DNA of 64,000 nucleotides from Avoscillospira_A sp052117125 (GCF_052117125.1 NZ_JBQKJT010000013.1:1-64000); one strand, 5' to 3'. Counted from the first letter of the stretch, positions 41,188-50,187 are shown. A program made the numbers and translations. The notes: a model not told the origin generated them from the sequence alone.

Positions 41188-41277
41188 GGGAAAGAGGAAA
41201 TTTACCATGCTCAACACCACTGACTTTTTTCTTCGTTCTTTCTTACGGTTGTATGATCGACTCCATTCAGAGCAATC

Positions 41278-41310
41278 GGGAGCATGCCGGTCCTGATGCA
41301 GCATGCTCCC
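41278..41310. terminator. Hairpin after spoIVA
   Basis: A 10-bp perfect stem (41278-41287 with 41301-41310) and partly paired loop, 10 nt past the spoIVA stop. The T-run ATTTTTATC is on the plus-strand side; on the minus strand, where spoIVA is read, no T-run follows. Confidence 0.6.
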
Positions 41311-41319
41311 ATTTTTATC

Positions 41320-42798
41320 TTAAATTACAATGCACAACAGGCCATTTCCCCCTTCATTGATGATTTTTTGCAGGGCATCTTTGAATTTGTATCGGGAGTC
41401 GGATGGCAGTTTTTGCAGCTTGGCCCCCAGGCCGTCGTTAATGAGATCGTACAAAGATTTTCCGAAAATATTGCTCTGCCACAGTTTCTCCGTGTTGCCT
41501 TCGCACTCCCCCATCAAGTACTGCACCAGCTCCTGGGACTGCTTTTCATCGCCGACGATGGGACTGATTTCCGTCTTCAGATCCGCCCGCATCATATGAA
41601 TGGACGGGGCGCTGGCCCGAAGCTTGACACCGTAGCTGGAGCCCCGGCGCACAATTTCCGGCGTCTCCATGTGCAGGTCCTCGGCACCGGGCATCACAAC
41701 GCCGTAGCCCGTGGCCCATACCTCCTCCAGGGCGTCGGCCACCTTGTCATACTTCTGCTTGACTTGAGCCAACTGTTCCAGCAGCGTCAGCAGATCACCA
41801 TCACAGGTAATGGAGAAACCGCTCTTCTCCCCCAAAATTTGATAAAAAAGCGTCTGGGGCAGCAGCAGCATACAGCTGACGATACCTGTGGACAAGTCCA
41901 TGGAGCGAATTTGATACTGCTCCACATGGTCCAGCGCGCAAATGCCCTCGATGGCTGGTTCCGCCTGCCGCATGGTGGCCATTCGGGCTGCACACTCCCG
42001 CATAGCCTCATAAAGGCTGGCTTTCAATGGGTGTTCACACTCCAGCGCGTCCATCCAACTGGGCAGATAGAAGCGCAGCTCCGTCACTGGGAACTGGTAG
42101 AGCAGCTTCGAAAGCAGCTGAACAATCTGCGCTTCCTGCATCGTCAGGCAGTTGACGGCGGTAACGCTGACGCCATACCGTTCCGTGATGTCTGCACACA
42201 GCTGGCGGGCTGTCTCCCCTTCCGGATGCTGAGAGTTGACTACCACCAAAAACGGCTTGCCGGTTGCCTGCATGTCCCGGATAGCCCGATCCTCCGCTTC
42301 GGCATAGTCCTCCCGCGGAATATCCGTAATCGTGCCGTCAGTGGTCATCACAATGCCAATGGTGCCGTGGTCCTCCATAACTTTTCGGGTACCCAGCTCC
42401 GCCGCTTCCGTCATGGGAATCTCATGATCGCACCAGGGCGTCGTCACCATACGGGGCTGGCCGTTCTCATCGGCCCCCATGGCGCCCACGACCATATAGC
42501 CTACGGTATCAATGAGTCGTACGGACAGCTTGGTTTTGCCGTCGGGGCTGATCTCCACCGCTTCTTCTGGCACAAATTTCGGCTCCGAGGTCATAATGGT
42601 TTTGCCGGAGCCGCTCTGGGGCAGCTCATCTTTCGCCCGTTCCCGCCGGTAGACATTTTCAATATTGGGGATAACCAGCTCCTCCATGACCCGTTTGATA
42701 AAGGTGGATTTTCCCGTGCGAACCGGGCCCACCACGGAGATGTAGACGTTTCCATCGGTGCGGCAACCGATCTGCTCATAGATACTTTTCTGTTCCAT
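41320..42798 (-). CDS. spoIVA: Stage IV sporulation protein A (spore coat morphogenetic ATPase)
   Basis: SpoIVA polymerises by ATP hydrolysis on the outer forespore membrane and is the base layer for coat and cortex. The 492-aa product begins MEQKSIYEQIGCRTDGNVYI; Walker A VVGPVRTGKSTFIKRVM (about 22-38), the TIMTSEPKFVPEEAVEI switch region, Walker B-like VRLIDTVGYMVVGAMG and the typical C-terminus (LLCIVI) match full-length SpoIVA. The ribosome site GGAGGGACTCTGC precedes the ATG. It is a single-gene unit between two terminators. Confidence 0.98.
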   Translation of the reverse strand: MEQKSIYEQIGCRTDGNVYISVVGPVRTGKSTFIKRVMEELVIPNIENVYRRERAKDELPQSGSGKTIMTSEPKFVPEEAVEISPDGKTKLSVRLIDTVGYMVVGAMGADENGQPRMVTTPWCDHEIPMTEAAELGTRKVMEDHGTIGIVMTTDGTITDIPREDYAEAEDRAIRDMQATGKPFLVVVNSQHPEGETARQLCADITERYGVSVTAVNCLTMQEAQIVQLLSKLLYQFPVTELRFYLPSWMDALECEHPLKASLYEAMRECAARMATMRQAEPAIEGICALDHVEQYQIRSMDLSTGIVSCMLLLPQTLFYQILGEKSGFSITCDGDLLTLLEQLAQVKQKYDKVADALEEVWATGYGVVMPGAEDLHMETPEIVRRGSSYGVKLRASAPSIHMMRADLKTEISPIVGDEKQSQELVQYLMGECEGNTEKLWQSNIFGKSLYDLINDGLGAKLQKLPSDSRYKFKDALQKIINEGGNGLLCIVI

Positions 42799-42817
42799 GC
42801 AGAGTCCCTCCTAGGTC

Positions 42818-42836
42818 GGCAGAGGTCGCCTCTGCC
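42818..42836 (-). other. Small hairpin in the spoIVA leader
   Basis: GGCAGAGG (42818-42825) and CCTCTGCC (42829-42836) form an 8-bp stem with a 3-nt loop, about 10 nt before the spoIVA ribosome site. The 42837-42973 stretch holds no gene; a mother-cell (sigma-E) promoter is expected there but I cannot point to clear boxes. Confidence 0.45.
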
Positions 42837-42973
42837 TTGTTCTATCCCCATGGATATGCTGACAAGCCCGGACCTATGCGGACTTTTTCCTTTGATAGGA
42901 TTCCTCGCCAATTTACAAGAATTTCGGCATGACCGTCATGGCCGTCAGTCTCTTGCTGTCCCTTTAACCACAT

Positions 42974-43012
42974 AAAAAACCGTGGAATCGTCCGTTGATT
43001 CCACGGTTTTTT
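42974..43012. terminator. Strong terminator after the TiaS-like gene
   Basis: A 16-bp perfect stem (42974-42989 with 42997-43012), 7-nt loop, with A6 and T6 at the ends of the arms, so it works in both directions. It closes the ABC uptake operon 7 nt after the stop at 43020. Confidence 0.93.
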
Positions 43013-43019
43013 CGCTTTT

Positions 43020-43733
43020 TCAGAAGCACTTCAGCTGCTCTTTTGGCAACAGACGGTACTGGTCTCTCTCCGGCACAGCCAGAACCGTGGCACAGAAATT
43101 CTGATAGACCGCTTTGATCGGCTGGCCGTTTATGCAGATCACCGCATCCGGCGGAAGTTCTCCCAGGCCGTAGGCACAGACCCGATCGAAGCCCGTAGAA
43201 CGCAGCAAGTCTCGCACCGTCAGTCTGTCCTGTTCCAGCTGCCGTTTTCCCTTGACGCGTCCATCCTGCCCCGCCAGCCGCAAACCCACAGCGGCCAATG
43301 CACCGACAACGCCCTGCCCTGTTCCGCCGTGCTCACTGAGATGCACGCCGCACTGCCGAGCCAGGAAATAGGCGTCTTCCTTGGCAAGCACCTCCCGCTT
43401 GGCCCGGTATCCCCACAACACCAGCAATTCTGGCTGCATCATGGTCCCCCAATCCGCCACGCAAAGTCCCGGGTCCGCACCGGGGGCGCTGTGCTGTTCC
43501 AGATACGCCGCAGCCCGGCCGATCAGGTCTTCCGTCGACAACCCGCCGTCTATTTGAGCGCACATGGCGCTATTATGGGACGTATACGATACATCCGCAT
43601 GGACAAACAGCTGGTGACGGGAAATGAAACTGCACCGGGCGGACAATGTCTGCAAAAAGCCGTCCAGCAGGTGACCCGTTCCGGGCATGTTCAATTCGTC
43701 TGTATCATCAAAGGAGATCAGATATCGGTTCAT
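43020..43733 (-). CDS. TiaS-like (agmatinylcytidine synthetase-type domain) protein of unknown role
   Basis: The 237-aa soluble protein begins MNRYLISFDDTDELNMPGTG and contains YTSHNSAMCAQI and HGGTGQGVVGALAAVGLRLA. The FDDTD and GTGxGVxGALAAxG motifs occur in the catalytic part of archaeal TiaS, which modifies tRNA-Ile2; the OB-fold and zinc domains of TiaS are missing, and bacteria use TilS for that task, so another reaction is likely (inference). It overlaps the substrate-binding-protein gene by 4 nt, so it is co-translated with an ABC importer. Confidence 0.6.
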   Translation of the reverse strand: MNRYLISFDDTDELNMPGTGHLLDGFLQTLSARCSFISRHQLFVHADVSYTSHNSAMCAQIDGGLSTEDLIGRAAAYLEQHSAPGADPGLCVADWGTMMQPELLVLWGYRAKREVLAKEDAYFLARQCGVHLSEHGGTGQGVVGALAAVGLRLAGQDGRVKGKRQLEQDRLTVRDLLRSTGFDRVCAYGLGELPPDAVICINGQPIKAVYQNFCATVLAVPERDQYRLLPKEQLKCF

Positions 43734-44821
43734 TGGTCCACTCCTTCCCGTGGGGCCCGCATGCCCTCACCGCTCAAAATGGTATCGATATCGCTTTCAC
43801 TGAGAGATATCCGGAAAAATGTCTTATAAAACTCCCGAATTTCCCCCCGTAAATCCACATCCGCAAAGCGGTCAGGATACAGTGTCGCCGCAAGGTACAA
43901 GGTCGCCAGCGGCGATTCCAGTGAGCCGGGATGGGCCCAGCGTGAAATGCCCACCGGCAGCTGCAATACCTGTCCCTCCCGGACCGCCCGGAGTCCGGAG
44001 AATTTGTCATCGGTGCGGAAATACTCCGCTGCCGCCGGTTCATTGGCCAGAATGATATCCGGGTCCCAAACGTAGATTTGTTCCACGGTCACATAGCCCT
44101 TATCGCCATCCAGCTGCAAGTCCTCCGCGTCGGTTACCACGTTGCAGCAGCCCGCCGCCTCCAGCACTTCATAGGAGAGGGTGCCGGGAATATCCGCCCG
44201 AACCACCTCATTGACGGAGTGATACACCGTTTTTCGTTCCGAATCCGGCAGATCTTCCAAACGCTGCCACACCATGTCTAAGGTATCCTCGTAGTACTGG
44301 AGATACGCCGCCGCCTGTTCTTCCCGGCCCAGCGCCTCCCCCATGACAGCGATGCTCTCCATCTGATCCTCCATGGTCACGTATTCCACCACAGCGTAGG
44401 GAATACCCAGGCCATCCAACTTTTCCATCTCACCAGCGTCCTGCAAATTGGACGCCCGCAGAAAAATCATATCCGGCGCCGCTGCTGCCAACTCTTCAAT
44501 ATTGATGGCGCCGCTGCTGTAGGGACTGGGCATCTCATCAATGTCCGGAACTTTCTGCTGCATCAGCGTATCCCGCTTGAGCCCATCTACCACTGCGACA
44601 ATCTGATCTTCACAACCCAACAGCACCGCCACATGGCCTGTATAAGCATACAGACAGGCAATCCGTTCCGTGGAGTCCGGTATGGGCACCTCCCGCCCGG
44701 CACAATCTGTAATGGTCTTACTGGTGACCGATTCCGCAGCTGGTGCAGCCGGTGTACCACAGGCTGTAAAGAGGAGCACCAACAGCAGCATTGCCGCTGT
44801 CATGCGCAACCATCGTGTCAT
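43730..44821 (-). CDS. ABC importer substrate-binding lipoprotein (iron/cobalamin class)
   Basis: The 363-aa protein has a lipoprotein signal (hydrophobic stretch then LLFTACGTP, lipid on Cys about 21) and a two-lobed periplasmic-binding-like fold of the helical-backbone group (FecB/BtuF): ITDCAGREVPIPDSTERIAC, then INIEELAAAAPDMIFLRA and VEQIYVWDPDIILAN. It captures a chelated metal or corrinoid outside the cell and hands it to the FecCD-type permease. It overlaps both neighbours by 4 nt. Confidence 0.9.
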   Translation of the reverse strand: MTRWLRMTAAMLLLVLLFTACGTPAAPAAESVTSKTITDCAGREVPIPDSTERIACLYAYTGHVAVLLGCEDQIVAVVDGLKRDTLMQQKVPDIDEMPSPYSSGAINIEELAAAAPDMIFLRASNLQDAGEMEKLDGLGIPYAVVEYVTMEDQMESIAVMGEALGREEQAAAYLQYYEDTLDMVWQRLEDLPDSERKTVYHSVNEVVRADIPGTLSYEVLEAAGCCNVVTDAEDLQLDGDKGYVTVEQIYVWDPDIILANEPAAAEYFRTDDKFSGLRAVREGQVLQLPVGISRWAHPGSLESPLATLYLAATLYPDRFADVDLRGEIREFYKTFFRISLSESDIDTILSGEGMRAPREGVDQ

Positions 44822-45624
44822 GTTTCTTCTCCTTCCCTCCAGGTGGCCAGAAAATGGCGTCCACCGGCATCCGGTACCGTCACCACACGGCTTTCCATAC
44901 CGTACAGTTGTCTCATACAGTCGGACCGCAGCAAAGCCAACGGCGTATCACCGGGGCTAAGCTGCCCTTGCTCCATCAGCGCCATACGAACCGTCGCGCC
45001 GCTGTCCTCCAGGTGCAATGCATGGTTGCAGTCATGGGTGGACAGGAGGATGGTCTTCCCCTGCTCTTTTGCAATTCTCCGCAGTACGGCCAGCAGATCA
45101 TGGGTCCGTCTCAAGTCCAGATGGGCCGCCGGTTCATCCAGGACTAAAGTCTCGCTATCCTGGCAGAGCGCCCGGGCCAGCAGAACCATTTGCAATTCAC
45201 CGCCGCTGAGCGAGGTGTACTCCGTTTCAGCCAGGTGTGCCAGATGCAGCTGCTCCAATACTGCCATGGCCCGCCGCGTCTGCCCCTTCTGACCGGCAAA
45301 CAGCCCGCCTTTGCGGATTTGGCCCATGGCTACCACGTCCACCGTGCGGAATGGAAACGCCCTGGTATGGCTTTGCGGGACATACGCCAGCTGGTCGGCC
45401 AGCGCCGGCGAACTGTATTCCCCCAGCAGCGTTCCACCAATGCGGATCTCCCCTGCCTGTGGCTGTAAATGGCCCAAAATACAACGCAGCAGCGTACTTT
45501 TGCCGCAGCCATTGGGCCCTACCAGACAGAAAATTTCCCCTCGCTCCACCTGGAAGCTGATTTGAGAAAACACGGGGTGATGTCCATATGAGAAAGACAG
45601 CCCCTGCACTTCTACAGCCTTCAT
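44818..45624 (-). CDS. ABC importer ATPase (iron/cobalamin class)
   Basis: The 268-aa ATPase has Walker A CLVGPNGCGKSTLL (about 35-48), the signature YTSLSGGELQMVLLARAL, Walker B ETLVLDEPAAHLDL and the switch HDCNHAL. The Q-loop reads YVPQSH. This is the FecE/BtuD group. The ATG at 45624 follows GGGAGGCGG and overlaps the permease stop by 4 nt; a 36-codon upstream extension lies inside the permease gene. Confidence 0.95.
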   Translation of the reverse strand: MKAVEVQGLSFSYGHHPVFSQISFQVERGEIFCLVGPNGCGKSTLLRCILGHLQPQAGEIRIGGTLLGEYSSPALADQLAYVPQSHTRAFPFRTVDVVAMGQIRKGGLFAGQKGQTRRAMAVLEQLHLAHLAETEYTSLSGGELQMVLLARALCQDSETLVLDEPAAHLDLRRTHDLLAVLRRIAKEQGKTILLSTHDCNHALHLEDSGATVRMALMEQGQLSPGDTPLALLRSDCMRQLYGMESRVVTVPDAGGRHFLATWREGEET

Positions 45625-46634
45625 TGCCAACCGCCTCCCTTGTACCGCCGCAGCAGATAGATGAAAAACGGCCCGCCGATGAGTGCGGTCATAATCCCCA
45701 ATGGAATTTCCGCGCCGGTCAATGTCCGGCAAAGGGTGTCTACCAACACCAGGAACGCAGCGCCCAGCAGCATACTAAACGGCAGCAGGCGGCGGTTATC
45801 GCTTTTGATGAGGAATCGTGCCATATGGGGAATGATCAGACCAATCCAGCCGATGGTCCCGGCAATGCTGACGGCACCGGCTGTAGCCAGCGTGGCGCCG
45901 GCCACCACCACCGCCCGGGCCCGGTGGACCGGAATGCCCAGGCTGGCCGCTTCTCCTTCTCCCATGGACAAAACGTTAATCCAGGACGCTGAACCCAGCA
46001 ACAGAAGCATCCCCGCCGCCATGGCTGCCACAGCTACCGGCAGCACCGCAGATTCCACAGAAGCAAGGGACCCCATGTTCCAGAATACAATAGACGCCAG
46101 CTGATTATAGGGGTCTGCAATATACTTGAGCAGAGACAGCAGCGCCGAAAAAATCGAGGAAACAATGGTACCGCCCAGCACCAGCATCAGCACGGTGACC
46201 TGACCGCACAGCCGCGCCACACAAAAGCTGAGCCACACGGCACAAAGGCCGAAGACAAAGGCGAATGGCGGCGCCATGACCGTGCCGGAAAACAACAGAA
46301 TGGACAACGCCGCACCAAAGCCCGCGCCGGAGGACACGCCCAAAATGCCCTGACTCACCAGCGGATTGCGGAACAATCCCTGAAACGCGCAGCCGCTGGC
46401 TGCCAGGGACGCGCCCACCAGAAGGCCCGCCAGTGTCCGGGGCAGCCGATTACCTACAACAATGGCCACGGCTTCCGGGCTCATGCCCATGGAATGCCCG
46501 GTCAGTCCTTGTATGATGGACAGGACAATCTCCACCGGCGTCACGGGATATCGCCCGACACCGATGGAGATCAGCGCCGCGCCCAGCAAAATGGCGGTAG
46601 CTGCCAGCCATTTCAGCCCATTGCGCGGTTTCAT
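45621..46634 (-). CDS. ABC importer permease, FecCD/BtuC family
   Basis: The 337-aa membrane protein has about ten helices and the family motif RLPRTLAGLLVGASLAASG, then GISSGAGFGA-like GVSSGAGFGAALS and the ATPase-contact GxxxHxxR-like IGLIIPHMARFLI. It forms the channel, as a homodimer, for a siderophore, haem or cobalamin. Its ATG touches the stop codon of the surface Ig-like gene (TAAATG). Confidence 0.95.
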   Translation of the reverse strand: MKPRNGLKWLAATAILLGAALISIGVGRYPVTPVEIVLSIIQGLTGHSMGMSPEAVAIVVGNRLPRTLAGLLVGASLAASGCAFQGLFRNPLVSQGILGVSSGAGFGAALSILLFSGTVMAPPFAFVFGLCAVWLSFCVARLCGQVTVLMLVLGGTIVSSIFSALLSLLKYIADPYNQLASIVFWNMGSLASVESAVLPVAVAAMAAGMLLLLGSASWINVLSMGEGEAASLGIPVHRARAVVVAGATLATAGAVSIAGTIGWIGLIIPHMARFLIKSDNRRLLPFSMLLGAAFLVLVDTLCRTLTGAEIPLGIMTALIGGPFFIYLLRRYKGGGWQ

Positions 46635-47360
46635 TTATTTCTTCTTCCCAAGCACATACGCGGCGCCAGCCACGATTACCACGACAGCCACAACGCCGAC
46701 AATCATGGTCGTATTGCTCTCCTGCTCCTGCGTTGCTGTCTCTTCCGTGGCAACCGGTGTCGTTGTCTCGGATTCTGTCGTAGCAGCGTCTTCGGCCGTT
46801 TCAGGCTCCGCAGTATCCGCGGTGTCCTCCGGAGACGGGTCTGTGGCGGCATCCATGGTATCCTCCGGGACTGCTGTGTCGTCCACAGTCCCGGTCACGG
46901 AGAACGTCATGGTGTAGTCCTGCTCCATCACATCGCCGCTCTTGGATGTGATACCGGCCTGGGCGGTCAGCGTGTACGCGCCCTCAGCCCAAGTATCAGC
47001 CGGGGCAATGACTACATCGTTTTTCTTGTCCGGCTCGATTTGATCATCGGCCATGGTGACGGTGATCTCCACCGCCGCACCGCTGTCGTCGGTGACCACA
47101 AACAGAGGCAGGTTGTTCTCCTTGACGCTGCTGTTTACCACATTCTTAGAAAACACCAGAGTGATAGTATCCTCAGGGGTCAATACCGCTCCGTCCTCTA
47201 CGCTGGCCGATTCCACGGTCAGAGCTTCCTCTTTCCCGCCGCCGGTGCCGTCTCCGCTGCCACCGCCGCCATTGCCGCCGCCGTTTCCACCGGCTGCCTG
47301 GGCCGTGATGGACAACATCATCAAAACGGCCAACACCATCCAAGTAACTCTCTTTTTCAT
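46635..47360 (-). CDS. Membrane-anchored surface protein with one Ig-like domain
   Basis: The 241-aa protein has a signal peptide (MKKRVTWMVLAVLMMLSIT, cleavage near AQA), a Gly/Asn-rich linker (about 25-45), one Ig-like domain of the BIG_5/SbsA type (about 50-145), an acidic Thr/Glu-rich stalk and a C-terminal TM helix with KKK. It is the first gene of the ABC uptake operon, so it may collect the ligand at the surface (inference). AAAGGAG precedes the ATG at 47360. Confidence 0.8.
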   Translation of the reverse strand: MKKRVTWMVLAVLMMLSITAQAAGGNGGGNGGGGSGDGTGGGKEEALTVESASVEDGAVLTPEDTITLVFSKNVVNSSVKENNLPLFVVTDDSGAAVEITVTMADDQIEPDKKNDVVIAPADTWAEGAYTLTAQAGITSKSGDVMEQDYTMTFSVTGTVDDTAVPEDTMDAATDPSPEDTADTAEPETAEDAATTESETTTPVATEETATQEQESNTTMIVGVVAVVVIVAGAAYVLGKKK

Positions 47361-47478
47361 CGATGTATCTCCTTTGATTCCAAACTGGACCCATCCTCGT
47401 CCCTTCCCGGACCATATTAAGTCGTCCGCGATTGCAACGGGCTCGTCCACCTGGCTGCACAAACAAGGGTTGGTTCTG
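47361..47478 (-). other. About 118-nt leader of the ABC uptake operon, unidentified RNA
   Basis: The transcribed leader is long for a gene with its own strong ribosome site and has repeated G/C-rich blocks (GGACGAGCCCG, GGTCCGGGAAGGGACGAGG). I do not recognise a cobalamin, SAM, FMN or other known riboswitch core in it. It could be a structured regulatory RNA. Confidence 0.35.
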
Positions 47479-47483
47479 CTGGG

Positions 47484-47512
47484 ATTCTACCATATTACTG
47501 TAATAAAATCAA
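47484..47512 (-). promoter_or_regulatory. Promoter of the ABC uptake operon
   Basis: TTGATT (47512-47507), 17 nt, TAGAAT (47489-47484) on the minus strand, between the blaR1-like stop and the operon. It overlaps the last bases of that gene. Confidence 0.65.
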
Positions 47513-49806
47513 CCTTCATCCAGCTGCTCCAGCAGGAGCCAACCAGCCGGATACTGCTCCCGTAATTCTGCTTCGCTGTATTGCTCTGCCAGCTGCAACG
47601 TGTTGTCCCGGAACTGATTAAACCAGCCCTGCCCCGTTTCATAGAGCACGTCGGTACGGTACATTCCCCAGTCTACCAAAATATCCTGGCAGGCTTCCGC
47701 CAGAATATGGCCCTCCAAGCCGGTTTCCCCGCCCAGCAGGAACCGACCAAAGGCATACCGCAGAGTATCTGTCCCGATGTTTACCAATTCCTCATACTCT
47801 GCCGGGTGGGCCATCAGATAGGCGCCCACAGAGGACATTTCTGCCGGAGACGCGGCAATCGCTTGCACAAGTTCCGCCGCCCGCCGCTGCCGGGCCAGAG
47901 ACAGCACAGCTTCCCATGCATCTGCGCCGCCGTCGGTACGGGTAAACACCATATGTTCCGGCAGGTTGGCAAGCCACACCGCCGCACTTTCCGGCAAGTC
48001 CATACGCGGTGTAACCCAATCACAAGTCAGTGTTTCTCCCTCAACGGTAAATTCAAATGTACCGCCGGCATTGTCCAGCAGGGTCAGCCGGTCCTCCGCC
48101 AGAGCATAGGTTCCTTGCCCCAGGGTGCTGCTCAGGAGGGAATAGCAAAAAATATATGTGCCGTCGTCGTAAAATGTCACATATGGCTCCATGGCATTTT
48201 CTCTGGTGTAGGTACAAAGTCTGGATTCCTGCCAGAAGGATTGATTGGCTTTGATAAAGGACTGGACGTTCTCTTCCCGAATATCCATGATATCTTCCCC
48301 GCTGTCTCCGGCATGAAGGTTGATGTACCATGGCGGTTCGTCAAGGGATGGCCCACCAATCATCAGGTAGAAGATTCCATCAATCGCATACTGCCGGATA
48401 TACATGCCAGAGCCGACCTCTGTATATGCGAAGTCTTCAAAATCCGTCCAGCTCAAGGCATTTCCCTTTTCCGACAGGGCAATTACATTCTCCAGCGTCA
48501 AAGCCTGCTTGGTATCCGGTGCTTCCGATGGTGTACTCTCGATAAAGCTGTTTTCGTAGATATCCAAAAACTGGGATACAAACGCTGCCCGCTCCCGCTC
48601 TGTCTCTGTCCCGCCGGTGAACTGCCAGCCGTAGGTTTTATACAGTTCATATTCCTGTTCCGTTACCGGCGGCAAATCAAATGCCTGCCGCAGTTGTTCC
48701 AGCGTGTCGGCGTACCGGTCAGTAAACGTTGCAAAGGCTTTCTCCGGATTTTTGAAGACAGCCTGACCGTTTTCAGCCGCACCAATGGAAAAATCCGGAC
48801 TGATGGACTCATATCGAGCTGTATCCACTGTTCCTGTATATTCCTGGACCCATGGATATTTTACATTGATCGTCACCGGGTCCGTCAGGAAACACACAGC
48901 TGCAATGAGACATGCCGCAACGGCGGCCACAATGATCCAGAACGCCGGTTTTCGGTAGTTGAGCACGTTTTTCACCCGCTCCATGACCCCTACTTCCCCA
49001 AAGGCCAGCGGGCAGGCGGCCATGGCGGAACGGCGTACACTGCACTGGAGCAGCGCCTGGGAGTAATCGGCCCGACGCTCCCGGTCCATATCTCGGATAA
49101 CTTTCTCATCACAGGCCAATTCAATATCCCGGCACAAAAGCACATAAGCCACCCACAGCAGCGGATGAAACCAATATACTGTCAGCAGCAGGAAGCCAAG
49201 GGGCTTCCACCAGTGGTCCCTGCGGTGAATATGAGCCTGCTCATGAGCGATGACATGGGCCATGGTAGCGTCGTCCAGATTCACAGGCAAGTAAATTCTC
49301 GGGTGTATCAGACCCAGGACAAACGGGAAGCCGGTCCATTCGCTGCGGTAAAGATTCTCTTCCACCCGGATTGCCGTACTCATACGCTTTCGCAGATGGA
49401 CATAGCTGCAAACTGTATAGAGCACCAAAACCCCAACACCTACCGCCCAAATAACCGCTGCAATGGCAATCCCAATCTGGAACGGATTGGCGCTGTACTC
49501 TGGCGTCGCCGCCGCGCTTTGTTCCAAAATGGGATTCACAGTGGAATTGAGCGCAGAAATACCGCTGTGAATAGTGGGGACCGGAACCAGCAGCATTTCC
49601 GGCGCGATGGTCTGGGCGCTGGGAATCAGGCTCCAAGCGCTTTCCAGAGGAACCGGGCACAGCAGCCGCACGGCTACCAGTCCCCACAAAGGGAGGCGGG
49701 TCCATTTGGGCGCTTTTTTCAAGAGCAGCCGCAGCAGCAAAACCGCCAGCACCAGCCATCCGGCGGCAACGGCACGGTTGAACAGGCATAAAAACAGGTC
49801 AGTCAT
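47509..49806 (-). CDS. BlaR1/MecR1-type M56 membrane metallopeptidase without a beta-lactam sensor
   Basis: The 765-aa protein has an N-terminal four-helix membrane region and a cytoplasmic zinc-protease segment with HEQAHIHRRDHW (about 190) and a downstream ELACDEKVIRDM (Glu ligand), as in BlaR1, which cleaves the BlaI repressor after sensing a signal. A TM near residue 285-305 leads to a 450-residue outer part. I see no SxxK/SxN/KTG penicillin-binding motifs there, so it should sense something other than beta-lactams. It overlaps blaI by 8 nt. Confidence 0.85.
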   Translation of the reverse strand: MTDLFLCLFNRAVAAGWLVLAVLLLRLLLKKAPKWTRLPLWGLVAVRLLCPVPLESAWSLIPSAQTIAPEMLLVPVPTIHSGISALNSTVNPILEQSAAATPEYSANPFQIGIAIAAVIWAVGVGVLVLYTVCSYVHLRKRMSTAIRVEENLYRSEWTGFPFVLGLIHPRIYLPVNLDDATMAHVIAHEQAHIHRRDHWWKPLGFLLLTVYWFHPLLWVAYVLLCRDIELACDEKVIRDMDRERRADYSQALLQCSVRRSAMAACPLAFGEVGVMERVKNVLNYRKPAFWIIVAAVAACLIAAVCFLTDPVTINVKYPWVQEYTGTVDTARYESISPDFSIGAAENGQAVFKNPEKAFATFTDRYADTLEQLRQAFDLPPVTEQEYELYKTYGWQFTGGTETERERAAFVSQFLDIYENSFIESTPSEAPDTKQALTLENVIALSEKGNALSWTDFEDFAYTEVGSGMYIRQYAIDGIFYLMIGGPSLDEPPWYINLHAGDSGEDIMDIREENVQSFIKANQSFWQESRLCTYTRENAMEPYVTFYDDGTYIFCYSLLSSTLGQGTYALAEDRLTLLDNAGGTFEFTVEGETLTCDWVTPRMDLPESAAVWLANLPEHMVFTRTDGGADAWEAVLSLARQRRAAELVQAIAASPAEMSSVGAYLMAHPAEYEELVNIGTDTLRYAFGRFLLGGETGLEGHILAEACQDILVDWGMYRTDVLYETGQGWFNQFRDNTLQLAEQYSEAELREQYPAGWLLLEQLDEG

Positions 49807-50173
49807 GGCCCTCCCCCTTTCGGTATTGGTCGATCATGGCCTGAACAGCGTCGATTTCCGCCGCCGTCATCTTTCGGTGCTTTGTAAAGGCCGCCACAAA
49901 GGCCGGCAGCGAGCCCTCAAAGGTCTTCTCCACCAGTTCGTCGATCTCTGCCGCCTGAACCTGTTCCTTTGTGACCAGAGACGTAACAACCGACTGTTCA
50001 TTTTTCAATATGCCCCGCTCCGACAGTCGCTTGATGACCGTATAGGTGGTGGACTGCTTCCATCCCAGCTGTTCCCGGCACAATCGTACCAACTCCCGGC
50101 CGGTCACCGGCTCATGGTCCCAGAGAATCAGACAGAATCGGTACTCACTCTCAAATACTTTCGGTGTTTCCAT
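49799..50173 (-). CDS. BlaI/MecI family transcriptional repressor
   Basis: The 124-aa protein has a winged helix (LILWDHEPVTGRELVRLCRE; QSTTYTVIKRLSERGIL) and a C-terminal dimer helix region (QVQAAEIDELVEKTFEGSLP), where BlaI is cut by its partner protease. It likely represses its own operon through the palindromes at 50188-50229 and is inactivated by the downstream M56 peptidase. GGAGG lies before the ATG at 50173. Confidence 0.92.
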   Translation of the reverse strand: METPKVFESEYRFCLILWDHEPVTGRELVRLCREQLGWKQSTTYTVIKRLSERGILKNEQSVVTSLVTKEQVQAAEIDELVEKTFEGSLPAFVAAFTKHRKMTAAEIDAVQAMIDQYRKGEGHD

Positions 50174-50187
50174 GGGGTATTCCTCCA

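Noticed and set aside
41284..42975. 563-codon plus-strand open frame opposite spoIVA
   Set aside because: It covers the full SpoIVA gene in antisense and has no recognisable domain; GC-rich codon use keeps the opposite frame open.
42799..43019. Small gene between spoIVA and the TiaS-like gene
   Set aside because: Short frames there lack ribosome sites and overlap a terminator and leader hairpin.
47361..47478. Cobalamin, SAM or FMN riboswitch before the ABC uptake operon
   Set aside because: None of the conserved cores of these classes could be placed; kept only as an unidentified leader.
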